Origin: JALZBN01 sp035525375
GTDB taxonomy: Bacteria > Actinomycetota > Acidimicrobiia > Acidimicrobiales > AC-14
Direction of reading: 5' to 3'
Assembly (NCBI GenBank): GCA_035525375.1
Contig: DATLEI010000003.1
Location: 1 to 15,787, forward strand
Length of the DNA: 15,787 bases
Shown: positions 1 to 6,857 of the stretch, in pieces
Layout of the letters: every line of letters begins with the position of its first letter
How positions within the stretch are numbered: the stretch's first letter is position 1
Translations under genes and position numbers: made by a program
The notes under the pieces: model-generated
What the model saw: the letters and a program-made list of their open reading frames with translations, nothing else
Database searches by the model: none
What the model was told of the DNA's origin: nothing

Positions 1-1
1 T

Positions 2-1006
2 GGGGGCGTCCTTGTCGCCCTTGCCTACGCCGTCGTCGCCGACAGAGGTCTCTCCGGTCGATTGTCGGTCGGTGACCTGGCTCTCGTTATCGGCGCGTTC
101 GCGGTGGTGACGGGCCAGCTCGGATCGTTCCTGTCCGCAATCTTCCGGATTGACCAGAGCGCGACCTTCCTCGCCGACTACTTCTCGTTCCTCCAGTTGG
201 AGCCGCTCGTGGGGGTGGTCGAGCACCCGACGCCGATTCCTACTCCCCTTGAACAAGGCGTCCGGTTTGAGGGGGTCTCCTTCACCTACCCGAGCCCAGA
301 CTCCCCCACTGCGGTCAAGCATTTCGACCTCGAAATCCGGCCTGGCGAGCTGATCGCTCTTGTCGGCGAGAACGGGGCCGGCAAGACGACGCTGGTCAAG
401 TTGCTCCTTCGTTTCTACGACGCCGACGAGGGAACCGTGCGGGTTGGCGGTGTCGACGTTCGAGATGTCGACCCCGCTGACCTACGAAGCCGCATCGGTG
501 TTCTCTTCCAGGACTTCGCCCGGCCCGAGGTATCGGTGCGGCAGAACATCGGACTCGGGCGGGTCGAGCGGGAGCCGACGGACGCGGCCGTGCTCGACGC
601 CCTCACCGCAGCCCGTGCCGACCATCTCGTGCCCAAGATGCGTGACGGTCTCGACACGAGTATCGGCCGGCTGTTCGAGGGCGGCCACGACCTGTCAGGC
701 GGGGAGTGGCAGCGACTGGCCTTGGCCCGCCTCATGTTCCGGTCCGCTGACATCTGGGTGCTCGACGAGCCGACATCGAGTCTCGATGCCGAAGCCGAGG
801 CCGCCATCTTCACCAACCTCCGAGAGCAACTACGGGGGCGGATCGGCATCGTCATCTCGCACAGGTTCTCGACCGTGCGGGTCGCCGACCGCATAGCCGT
901 GATGTCGGACGGCGCCATCACCGAACTCGGCACCCACGAAGATCTAATCGCGCTCGGCGGAACCTACGCCCGACTCTTCGAGCTCCAGGCCTCCGCATAC
1001 CGATAA
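2..1006 (+). CDS. ABC exporter, C-terminal part (5' end outside window)
   Basis: The reading frame is open from base 2, so the protein enters from upstream; the ATG-less TTG at 62 is not a credible start because the codons before it continue a hydrophobic transmembrane segment. What remains is the last membrane helices of a type I exporter permease and a full nucleotide-binding domain. Counting from the TTG at 62, the Walker A motif GENGAGKT is at residues 102-109, the Q-loop FQD near 149, the signature LSGGEWQR at 211-218, Walker B IWVLDEPTSSLD at 231-242 and the H-loop histidine in ISHRFST near 267. All catalytic residues are present, so it should be an active ATPase. Fused permease-ATPase half-transporters of this kind export lipids, peptides or drugs; the substrate cannot be read here. 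The next gene is convergent, so it ends its transcription unit. Sure of the family, unsure of the substrate. Confidence 0.95.
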   Translation, partial: GGVLVALAYAVVADRGLSGRLSVGDLALVIGAFAVVTGQLGSFLSAIFRIDQSATFLADYFSFLQLEPLVGVVEHPTPIPTPLEQGVRFEGVSFTYPSPDSPTAVKHFDLEIRPGELIALVGENGAGKTTLVKLLLRFYDADEGTVRVGGVDVRDVDPADLRSRIGVLFQDFARPEVSVRQNIGLGRVEREPTDAAVLDALTAARADHLVPKMRDGLDTSIGRLFEGGHDLSGGEWQRLALARLMFRSADIWVLDEPTSSLDAEAEAAIFTNLREQLRGRIGIVISHRFSTVRVADRIAVMSDGAITELGTHEDLIALGGTYARLFELQASAYR

Positions 1007-1059
1007 AAGAACCGGACCGGGTGGGCCTCCGGGCTCTGCGTTGCCTATGCAGACTGCGC

Positions 1060-1701
1060 TCAGACCTTTACGGCGACAGCGGTCACGCCAACGTCCATCC
1101 AGTCCACGTCGATGCTGGCGGTGCCTCCGCCGAACAACTGCGTGGTGATCTCCACCACGTCACCGGCCTTGAAGATGAAGGGCGGAAAGATCGGGGGAGA
1201 CCCGTCGGTTGGTCCCGTCGGGTGCGACGCCAGCGGGTAGTTGAAAGTCCAGTAGAACCGGTCGCTCTGGGGCTGGTTCGAGTAGAGGCCGAACTGGATC
1301 TTGCCACCGGTGCCCGCTCCGGGGTTGCTCCACGACGGCGCGATGAACACAGTGATGACGCTGTCGACGAGGACGTTGATCTTGTGGGTGCTGCGGTCGA
1401 AAGTGACCAGACCGTTGGAGTTTGGGGCGTACGTGTCGGAGAAAGTATTGACGTTGGCCAGGCTGTTTCTAGGCCCTCCCCCGTTGACGAGAGAGACCAC
1501 CCCGACACCACCCGACTGACTGGCGTAGATCTGACCAGCGGCGGGGGGGGCAACAACCGGGACCGGAATCTTGGGAGCGGCCCCAGCGGCTACGGGCATG
1601 ATTGCCGGGACCGTCGCCACCAACGCGAAGACGGCCATGAGTGAGAGGAGTCGGAAGGGCAAGCGCAGCTTGCCGGCGCGAGCGGGCTGTTCGGTGGTCA
1701 T
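1060..1701 (-). CDS. Secreted protein of unknown function, 213 aa
   Basis: I do not recognise a family. Residues 1-41 form a clear Sec signal peptide: basic region RAGKLRLPFR, hydrophobic core, and an AGA-A-type cleavage site near 41. A short Pro/Ala/Val linker follows (42-56), then a polar, probably beta-rich domain with many Gly, Asn, Ser and Thr and few charges, ending in DVDWMDVGVTAVAVKV. There is no C-terminal membrane anchor and no sorting motif. The ATG at 1701-1699 is preceded by AAGGA with a 6-nt gap, which supports this start. The overlapping plus-strand frame lacks a start signal and is Arg/His-rich, so it is a shadow. The gene is convergent with the ABC exporter and lies downstream of, but 305 bp away from, the response regulator. 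A surface or matrix role is a guess from secretion and context. Confidence 0.8.
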   Translation of the reverse strand: MTTEQPARAGKLRLPFRLLSLMAVFALVATVPAIMPVAAGAAPKIPVPVVAPPAAGQIYASQSGGVGVVSLVNGGGPRNSLANVNTFSDTYAPNSNGLVTFDRSTHKINVLVDSVITVFIAPSWSNPGAGTGGKIQFGLYSNQPQSDRFYWTFNYPLASHPTGPTDGSPPIFPPFIFKAGDVVEITTQLFGGGTASIDVDWMDVGVTAVAVKV

Positions 1702-2006
1702 GGACTGTCCTTAGCGAGAGTGTTGTGATCCGCTGGCGGCGCCGGGCGGAGAGTACGACTCTTCTGTCAGCTTGAGGCGCAGATCGCTAGAAGGCGTCCC
1801 GGTCGACAAGACCGTTTGACTACGGGTATTCGGGATTCGGTTTTCTGCGGCTTCATCCCTATTAACGGTTCCAACCCAGTCAAACTGAAACAAGATTTCC
1901 GAATGTTGACGGGAACAAGGTCAAGACATCGATCCGATGGCTGGGAAGGCTCGGTCGTAACTTACGGAAGGCGCCATGACCGGACCGTGACCCATCTCGA
2001 GGCGAC
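1702..2006. other. Gene-free gap of about 300 bp
   Basis: No credible gene: the short frames here lack ribosome sites and recognisable protein character. The AT content is higher than in the flanking genes, so it probably holds the promoter of the secreted protein (minus strand), but I could not settle on a -35/-10 pair with normal spacing. Small symmetric elements are present: TTGAC-N9-GTCAA at 1906-1924, CAGT-CAA-ACTG at 1878-1888, CGTAA-C-TTACG at 1956-1966 and CGGTC-N5-GACCG at 1800-1814. GTTTGAC (1814-1820) and GTCAAAC (1879-1885) form a more widely spaced inverted pair. None has the T-run of an intrinsic terminator. I recognise no riboswitch. Confidence 0.5.
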
Positions 2007-2702
2007 TTAGGCAGCAGTGTCCTCACCGGGCGCTGCGCCGGGTCGCAACACGTACCCTGCACCCCGGACGGTCTGAATCATGCGCGGCTCGTGCGCTTCC
2101 AGTTTGCCTCGCAGGGCACTCATGTGAACCTCGACCAAGTGGTCATCGGCGTCATAGCCCCAGACTTGGCTCAGAAGCTGGGCCTTGGAAACGACTCGCA
2201 TGCGATTGCGGGCGAGGATGGTGAGAATTTGGAACTCAATGGCCGTGACCGAGATGGGCGCGCCGGCTCTGGTGACCAAGTGTGTTGCCTCGTCGACGAT
2301 CAGATCGCCGCACTCCCATGACTGAGGGACAGACTGACCACTGCGTCGTAGGACGGCGCGTACTCGCCACGACAGTTCCTCGGGGTCGAACGGCTTGAGG
2401 ATGTAGTCGTCGGCACCCATTCGAAATGCGTCGTGGATGTTCTCGGCGGTGTCAGCACCGGTCACGAAGATGATCGGAACGTCACCCGTCTGGCGGAGCC
2501 GGCGAGCTACCTCAGCGCCATGGATGCCAGGTAGGCCGGCGTCGACGAGGGCGAGATCGGGCTTGAACGTCTGAGCCTCAGCCAGGGCAATCGCGCCATC
2601 GGGGACGGCGCACACGCTGTAACCGTCGCTCTCGAGGATGGCTACGAGGAGATCACGCGCCACCGGCTCATCTTCGACGACCAAAACTCGCGATGCCAGC
2701 AT
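2007..2702 (-). CDS. OmpR/PhoB-family response regulator (orphan)
   Basis: A 231-aa two-component regulator. The N-terminal receiver domain (about 5-118) has the acidic pair E10/D11, phospho-acceptor D54 in LVDAGLPG, T81 and the invariant K103 in LKPFDPEEL, so it should be phosphorylatable. The C-terminal winged helix (about 128-222) has the family pattern, with a recognition-helix region around VEVHMSALRGKLE and the closing wing QTVRGAGYVL. It should bind DNA as a head-to-tail dimer on direct repeats. No histidine kinase lies beside it. It is divergent from the WxL-like genes, and the shared gap has four 11-bp-spaced repeats, so control of those genes and of itself is likely (inference). No good Shine-Dalgarno precedes the ATG; a TAnnnT box sits 6 nt upstream, suggesting a leaderless transcript. 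The specific regulator (PhoP, MtrA, RegX3 or other) cannot be assigned. Confidence 0.95.
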   Translation of the reverse strand: MLASRVLVVEDEPVARDLLVAILESDGYSVCAVPDGAIALAEAQTFKPDLALVDAGLPGIHGAEVARRLRQTGDVPIIFVTGADTAENIHDAFRMGADDYILKPFDPEELSWRVRAVLRRSGQSVPQSWECGDLIVDEATHLVTRAGAPISVTAIEFQILTILARNRMRVVSKAQLLSQVWGYDADDHLVEVHMSALRGKLEAHEPRMIQTVRGAGYVLRPGAAPGEDTAA

Positions 2703-2708
2703 CCCTAA

Positions 2709-2714
2709 AAAGTA
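2709..2714 (-). promoter_or_regulatory. Putative -10 box for a leaderless response-regulator mRNA
   Basis: On the minus strand TACTTT matches the actinobacterial -10 pattern TAnnnT and is followed by only six bases (TTAGGG) before the ATG. This puts the expected start of transcription at or beside the start codon. The CTTGA repeat array begins about 9 bp further upstream, where a -35 would be. Inferred from pattern only. Confidence 0.4.
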
Positions 2715-2722
2715 TCGGCCAG

Positions 2723-2766
2723 CTTGAGCAAATCTTGAACTTGCCTTGATGTCGCCTTGAGGCTGG
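2723..2766. promoter_or_regulatory. Four tandem CTTGA repeats, 11-bp period (putative response-regulator operator)
   Basis: The pentamer CTTGA occurs perfectly at 2723, 2734, 2745 and 2756, so each copy is exactly 11 bp from the next; the 6-bp spacers between copies differ. A one-turn (about 11 bp) direct-repeat array is the classic target geometry of OmpR/PhoB-family regulators, two repeats per dimer. The array lies between the response regulator gene and the first WxL-like gene and would suit two dimers. A GATATC hexamer at 2772-2777, a few bases past the last repeat, could serve as a -10 for the WxL-like genes with the repeats replacing a -35, as in pho-box promoters. The repeat is directly visible; its binding by the neighbouring regulator is inference. 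Confidence 0.65.
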
Positions 2767-2831
2767 CTGCCGATATCACAGTCGAGGCCTCACCCCTGAG
2801 ACCCGTTATTGGCTGAGAAAGGCTGAAACCC

Positions 2832-3389
2832 ATGAGAATCCGTTCGAAGGTCACCTCTCTTGCACTGGCTAGCGGACTGGCGGTCGCGGGCTTCGCCGGC
2901 CTCGCCACCCCCGCCCACGCCGCGCAAAGCGGCAGCACCATCGCCACCTTCGCGATCACTGCCGGCTCGCTCAACATCGTCGTTCCCGCATCGACCGTCG
3001 CCCTGGGTACGGGCACGATCAACACCGGAGCGCCCAGCGCGTCCGCTACCCTGGGCTCGGTCTCCGTTACCGACACGCGCGGTGCGCTGGTGGGCAACTG
3101 GAGCACAGGCGTTTCGTCCACCAACTTCGTCACCGGCACCTCGACCGCGAACGAGACGGTCGCCGCCGCCAGCATCGCCTACTCGGCGGGAGCAGCCACG
3201 GCCACCACTGGCACCGGTGTCTTCGCTCCCCTGGTCATCCCCGCCCTAGCCACCTCCGCCGCTCCTGGTGCCACGTACGCCGGTGTCGGCAATAACTCCG
3301 CCACCTGGAACCCGACTCTGACCTTCACCCTCGGCGCCCAGCAGGTTGCCGGAACCTACACAGGTACGGTTACGCACTCCGTCGCATAG
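2832..3389 (+). CDS. WxL-like secreted surface protein 1
   Basis: A 185-aa secreted protein. Residues 1-30 are a signal peptide (basic MRIRSK, hydrophobic core, cleavage at AHA30-A31), leaving about 155 residues rich in Ala, Thr, Ser and Val with almost no charge and no Cys, as expected for a beta-sandwich wall protein. The middle segment VTDTRGALVGNW resembles the first conserved block of WxL domains (aromatic after a DxRG stretch). The end, ATWNPTLTF and then GTYTGTVTHSVA, matches the WxL C-terminal block in its relaxed actinobacterial form; a strict W-x-L tripeptide is absent. In Firmicutes, WxL proteins bind peptidoglycan non-covalently and are encoded with DUF916 proteins; that partner is two genes downstream here. 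A GAAAGG-type ribosome site lies 9 nt before the ATG. A strong hairpin follows the stop. The family is assigned from remembered patterns, not a profile search. Confidence 0.75.
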   Translation: MRIRSKVTSLALASGLAVAGFAGLATPAHAAQSGSTIATFAITAGSLNIVVPASTVALGTGTINTGAPSASATLGSVSVTDTRGALVGNWSTGVSSTNFVTGTSTANETVAAASIAYSAGAATATTGTGVFAPLVIPALATSAAPGATYAGVGNNSATWNPTLTFTLGAQQVAGTYTGTVTHSVA

Positions 3390-3412
3390 CAGAAGTAAGT
3401 CCTCCGATCGCC

Positions 3413-3442
3413 ATTGCCGGACCCCCTCGGGGGTCTGGCAAT
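3413..3442 (+). terminator. Strong hairpin after WxL-like gene 1 (terminator or attenuator)
   Basis: The arms ATTGCC-G-GACCCC and GGGGTC-T-GGCAAT pair over 13 positions, one a G-U, around a CTCG tetraloop. It begins 24 bp past the stop of the first WxL-like gene and ends 34 bp before the next ATG. Only a short TTT follows, about 7 bp downstream, so it is more likely a partial terminator or an mRNA 3'-end stabiliser than a complete stop, giving more of protein 1 than of the downstream proteins. Confidence 0.65.
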
Positions 3443-3476
3443 CTGGCGTTTAGGGCCGAGAATCGGGAGCCATCGC

Positions 3477-3980
3477 ATGAGGGCAGGTAGGCGCATCGGG
3501 GTAGGAATGTTTCTTGCCACCGCCATGGTGCTCAGTTGGTCTTCGCTGGCGCAGGCAGCAGTGGCCATCACCGTTCCCGCCACGGTCAACCTCGGTTCAG
3601 TTGCATCAGGTGCCACGTCGATCTCCCATCAATTGGGGACCGTGACCGTAACTGCCAGTGGGATCGTTGCCCCGTCGTTCACCGCGACGGTCTCCGCCAC
3701 AACCTTCAAGACCGGCGGTGGTGCTCCCAGCGAAACGCTCGCCACGAGCTCGATCGCCTATTGGTCGGGCCCGGCGACAGCTGCACTCCTACAAAACGCC
3801 ACTCCGGGCCAGGCCACCGCGGCTCAGGCGCAGAACCTGTCTACACCGCGCACCGCGTTCTCGTCGACCGGCCTGGCCCTTTCCATAACCACGGCGTGGA
3901 ACCCGACTATCGTTATTTCCATTCCCGCTGCAGCCCTCTCGGGCACCTATACCGGCACCATCACCCACTCAGTTGCCTAG
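3477..3980 (+). CDS. WxL-like secreted surface protein 2
   Basis: A 167-aa paralogue of the preceding protein. I chose the ATG at 3477 because GGGAG sits 7 nt upstream and it starts directly with the signal peptide MRAGRRIGVG, hydrophobic core and an AQA/AVA cleavage site near 27-30; a longer frame would begin inside the upstream hairpin. The mature part is again Ala/Thr/Ser-rich and free of Cys. It shares the C-terminal block with protein 1: AWNPT, a short hydrophobic strand, then GTYTGTITHSVA. In the first WxL block the aromatic position is Phe (APSFTATVSATTF), so the motif is degenerate. Its stop lies 7 bp before the ATG chosen for the DUF916-like gene, suggesting translational coupling. 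It is probably a second wall-associated ligand for the same anchor; the duplication suggests specialised versions or a mixed coat (inference). Confidence 0.75.
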   Translation: MRAGRRIGVGMFLATAMVLSWSSLAQAAVAITVPATVNLGSVASGATSISHQLGTVTVTASGIVAPSFTATVSATTFKTGGGAPSETLATSSIAYWSGPATAALLQNATPGQATAAQAQNLSTPRTAFSSTGLALSITTAWNPTIVISIPAAALSGTYTGTITHSVA

Positions 3981-3987
3981 CCGCCGG

Positions 3988-5004
3988 ATGAGCGGGCGTC
4001 TTCTCCTCATCATCGCGGGCGCAGCCATTCTGCCTGTGACGGCGATGACGGCCTCGGCACAGGCTCAGGCCCCCGCTCCCAACAGTGTCGGTATCCGCAT
4101 CGTCGACGCCCCCGAAAACCGATCCGACGATCCACGCGCCCGCCAGTACATCGTCGACCACATTCCCCCCGGAACCACCATCGAGCGACGCGTAGAGATA
4201 ACCAATGGCACCGCCGAAGTCCAGGAGGTTCAGCTCTACCCGGCCGCCGGAAGCATCAAGGACGGGAACTTCCAATTTGCTGACGGGCGGACCGCCAACG
4301 ACCTGACCACCTGGACGACAGTAAATCCAACATCGGTGAGTCCTCCGGCCGGCGGCGCGGTCTTGGCCACCGTAACCGTCGCGGTGCCCGCCGACGCCAG
4401 CCCTGGTGAACGGTACGGAGTGCTGTGGGCTGAACTTCCTGCCGCGGCGCCCGCGGCAGGCGGCGGCGTCACAGCCGTCAACCGTGTCGGCGTTCGCATC
4501 TACCTCTCCGTGGGCGAAGGAGGCGAGCCGGCCAGTGATTTCGGGATTACGACCTTCGAGGCCCGCAGGGATGCGGAGGGGAACCCGTTGGTAGCGGCCA
4601 CGGTGCACAACACCGGTGGGCGCGCCATCGACCTCAGCGGCCACCTGAACCTCACCAACGGACCCGGAGGGCTCTCGGCCGGCCCGTTCGACGCCAAACT
4701 GGGTACGACCCTCGGGATCGGTCAAACCGAGCCGGTACTCATCGCCCTGGACCGCGCGGTCCCGGCCGGACCCTGGGATGCCCGGATCGTGCTGCGCTCA
4801 GGCACCACCGAGAGAGAAGCGACTGCCAAGATCACGTTCCCTGCCGCTGCGGCGAGCACAGGGGCACCGGTGAAGGCCGACGACGGTGGCGGTAGCAGTC
4901 TTCTGGTTCCCCTGGTCGGCGGTATCGCAGTTCTCGTGGGCGTGTTGGTAGGAACGTCCCTGGTGATCCGTCGCCGGCGCTCTGCCCGGCACGCCGCTAC
5001 TTGA
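3988..5004 (+). CDS. DUF916-like (WxL-interacting) membrane-anchored surface protein
   Basis: A 338-aa protein with a signal peptide (1 to about 26), an extracellular part with two beta-sandwich-like domains, one transmembrane helix (about 305-327) and a short basic tail RRRRSARHAAT. The first domain (about 32-150) has the block seen in DUF916 proteins: RQYIVDHIPPGTTIERRVEITN, an acidic/aromatic stretch, a DGNFQF segment, then a strand ending PGERYGVLWAEL. The second domain (about 165-285) takes the place of DUF3324. In Firmicutes this architecture anchors WxL proteins to membrane and wall, which fits the two WxL-like genes upstream. The start is uncertain: ATG at 3988 has a weak ribosome site but is 7 bp after the previous stop, while a TTG at 3973 would overlap that gene. 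The 3' end overlaps the convergent tadC by 8 bp. Assignment rests on recalled family pattern and synteny. Confidence 0.75.
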   Translation: MSGRLLLIIAGAAILPVTAMTASAQAQAPAPNSVGIRIVDAPENRSDDPRARQYIVDHIPPGTTIERRVEITNGTAEVQEVQLYPAAGSIKDGNFQFADGRTANDLTTWTTVNPTSVSPPAGGAVLATVTVAVPADASPGERYGVLWAELPAAAPAAGGGVTAVNRVGVRIYLSVGEGGEPASDFGITTFEARRDAEGNPLVAATVHNTGGRAIDLSGHLNLTNGPGGLSAGPFDAKLGTTLGIGQTEPVLIALDRAVPAGPWDARIVLRSGTTEREATAKITFPAAAASTGAPVKADDGGGSSLLVPLVGGIAVLVGVLVGTSLVIRRRRSARHAAT

Positions 5005-5902
5005 GCTGGCCGAACGAAAGCACGGCCGGGCCGATCACGAGGGCCAGGATCGGCGGGAAGATGAACAGGACCAGCGGGAACATGATCTTGATCGGCAGCT
5101 TTGCCGCCTTCTCCCTGGCCCACGACCGACGTCGCGCCCGCACCTCCATTGCCTGCGCCTTGAGGATGCGACCAATGGGAATGCCCAGCGCATCAGCCTG
5201 AAGTAGAGCCAGCACGAGTGTCCGCACGACGTCCAGATCGACTCTGTCGCGCAGCTGGTGCAGGGCCTCGCGCCGCGGCAAGCCAAGCTCCATCTCCTTC
5301 AACGCCACCGAGAGTTCGTCGGTGAATGGCGAATCGAAGTTCTGGCACACCAGGCTCATGGCGGCCTCGAAGCCGCTCCCGGCCTCGACGGAGATGGCGA
5401 GCATGTCCACGATGTCGGGCACGTCTTTGAAGATGGCGTCAGATCGAGCCTGAGCCTTTCGCTTCAAACGGGCCGCGGGCAGGATGAAGCCAACACCCGG
5501 CAGCAGTATGAGCAGTAGAAGGTGCAGGAGCGGAGGTTGCACCGGAAACACGAACGCAATGACGGCGCCGATGACCGCCAGCGCGATCTGCACCGCCAAC
5601 TGCTCGCCCGGCCGCCGGTGTCCGGTCAGCCCTGCCTTTGCGAGCTGGCGGTCAATGCTCTCCATGTAGCGCTGTGGCAGCAAGCCCTCAAGGCGGTCGG
5701 CGACCATGACCCGGAAGCCATGTGCAAATCTGACATGCAAGGGCGAAGCCAAACGCTGCTCGAACTCGTCGTGGGTCGTCAGCGTGTCGGGAAGGAACTC
5801 CCCGAAATCGGGGACTTCTCGGCGCGACGACACCAGGGCGAAGACCATCACGCTGGCGCCAGCCACCGCCAGCGCCAGCAGCCCGAGAACGGTCGGCGAC
5901 AT
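4997..5902 (-). CDS. tadC: TadC, Tad pilus inner-membrane platform protein
   Basis: A 301-aa polytopic protein of the type II secretion F (T2SSF) family. It has an N-terminal membrane helix (about 3-24), a soluble stretch, a hydrophobic pair (about 103-145), the T2SSF cytoplasmic helical domain from about 163 (VPDIVDMLAISVEAGSGFEAA, with the typical LGLPRREAL and DLDVVRTLVLALLQADALGIPI segments) and a C-terminal helix pair (about 272-296). With TadB it forms the platform that couples the pilus ATPase to pilin assembly. The start ATG shares one base with the tadB stop (TGATG), so the two are translationally coupled. It is last in the minus-strand pilus operon, and its end overlaps the convergent DUF916-like gene. 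Confidence 0.93.
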   Translation of the reverse strand: MSPTVLGLLALAVAGASVMVFALVSSRREVPDFGEFLPDTLTTHDEFEQRLASPLHVRFAHGFRVMVADRLEGLLPQRYMESIDRQLAKAGLTGHRRPGEQLAVQIALAVIGAVIAFVFPVQPPLLHLLLLILLPGVGFILPAARLKRKAQARSDAIFKDVPDIVDMLAISVEAGSGFEAAMSLVCQNFDSPFTDELSVALKEMELGLPRREALHQLRDRVDLDVVRTLVLALLQADALGIPIGRILKAQAMEVRARRRSWAREKAAKLPIKIMFPLVLFIFPPILALVIGPAVLSFGQLK

Positions 5903-6849
5903 CAGATCTCGATCTTGACCATGCGGAGGATGAAGAACATCCCCATGACGAGCGACGCACCGCAGCCGCCGAGGATCACCAGGCCCCAGCCCGAGTACAG
6001 CGGCTTGACGTAGTCAGGATTCACCAACTGGATCATGAGGAAGAGCAACGGCACCAATCCGGCCAGCACGTAGGCCGACATTCGCCCTTCAGCAGTCAAG
6101 ATCTGTACTTCTCGCCGCACTTCATCTCGGGCGCGGATGAACTCGGCCAGGGTGTGAAGGAGATCTGCCAGCCGGCCACCAACGGACTGCTGGATCCGGA
6201 TTGCCTGCACAACCATGTCCATGTCGCGGATCTGCAGACGCTCGGACATTCGGGCGAGAGCATCGACAGTCCCATCGCCGAGACGGGTTTCAGCAACCAC
6301 CCGGGCGAACTCCTCCGACATTGGCGGCCCTGACTCTTCACACATCATCTGGATGGCTCGCAGGAAGGTGTGGCCCGCGCTCAGTGAAGATGCGATAAGG
6401 GCCAGAGCATCGGGGAGCTGGGTCTCGAATGCCCGCCTCCGCTTCTTGATCCGGCGCCGCACGAACTGCACGGCGAACAACGGAATGATCGCCACGCCGA
6501 TCGCCGCGAAGATCCGGCTATGGGTGACGACGAGCACCAGTGCTGCGATCCCGAGCGCACCGGCACCGAGGATGATCAAGAACTCGCCCGGCCGAAGAGA
6601 GATGCGGGCTCGCTCGAGGGCACTGCCCAGACTTCCTCCGCTGTCGATCCGATCGGCGGCCTGATCGGCGAGCTCGACCGCCCGTCCGGTGAGGGCGCTC
6701 ATCTCGGCATCGTCGCTCGTTGTCGGCACCATGTGTGGGGCCATCCCAAGCAGTTCGTCGATCGAATCCTCCTTCTCTCGGCGGTTAGACAAGAAGGCCC
6801 AGACCATGAGACCTATGCCTCCGAGGACGGCAACCAGCGCGAGTATCAC
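5902..6849 (-). CDS. tadB: TadB, Tad pilus inner-membrane platform protein
   Basis: A 315-aa T2SSF-family protein, partner of TadC. It has an N-terminal helix (about 3-20), a variable acidic linker, two helices (about 90-129), a basic loop RRRIKKRRR, and the T2SSF domain beginning LPDALALIASSLSAGHTFLRAI (145-166) with the typical IQQSVGGRLADLLHTLAEFIR block (219-239). Two C-terminal helices follow (about 258-276 and 287-308). The start is GTG, with only a weak AGG before it, 8 bp after the tadZ stop. Its direct neighbour upstream is tadZ; the ATPase gene tadA/cpaF that normally sits between tadZ and tadB is missing. Confidence 0.93.
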   Translation of the reverse strand: MILALVAVLGGIGLMVWAFLSNRREKEDSIDELLGMAPHMVPTTSDDAEMSALTGRAVELADQAADRIDSGGSLGSALERARISLRPGEFLIILGAGALGIAALVLVVTHSRIFAAIGVAIIPLFAVQFVRRRIKKRRRAFETQLPDALALIASSLSAGHTFLRAIQMMCEESGPPMSEEFARVVAETRLGDGTVDALARMSERLQIRDMDMVVQAIRIQQSVGGRLADLLHTLAEFIRARDEVRREVQILTAEGRMSAYVLAGLVPLLFLMIQLVNPDYVKPLYSGWGLVILGGCGASLVMGMFFILRMVKIEI

Positions 6850-6857
6850 AGGAGGAC

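Noticed and set aside
1021..1644. Plus-strand frame of 207 codons opposite the secreted protein
   Set aside because: Arg/Asp/His-rich shadow without a ribosome site; the opposite strand has a signal peptide and a good Shine-Dalgarno.
1800..1814. CGGTC-N5-GACCG as an intrinsic terminator
   Set aside because: Five-bp stem without a T-run on either strand.
3961..4725. Minus-strand frame of 254 codons opposite the DUF916-like gene
   Set aside because: No domain character; the plus strand shows signal peptide, conserved blocks and a C-terminal membrane helix.
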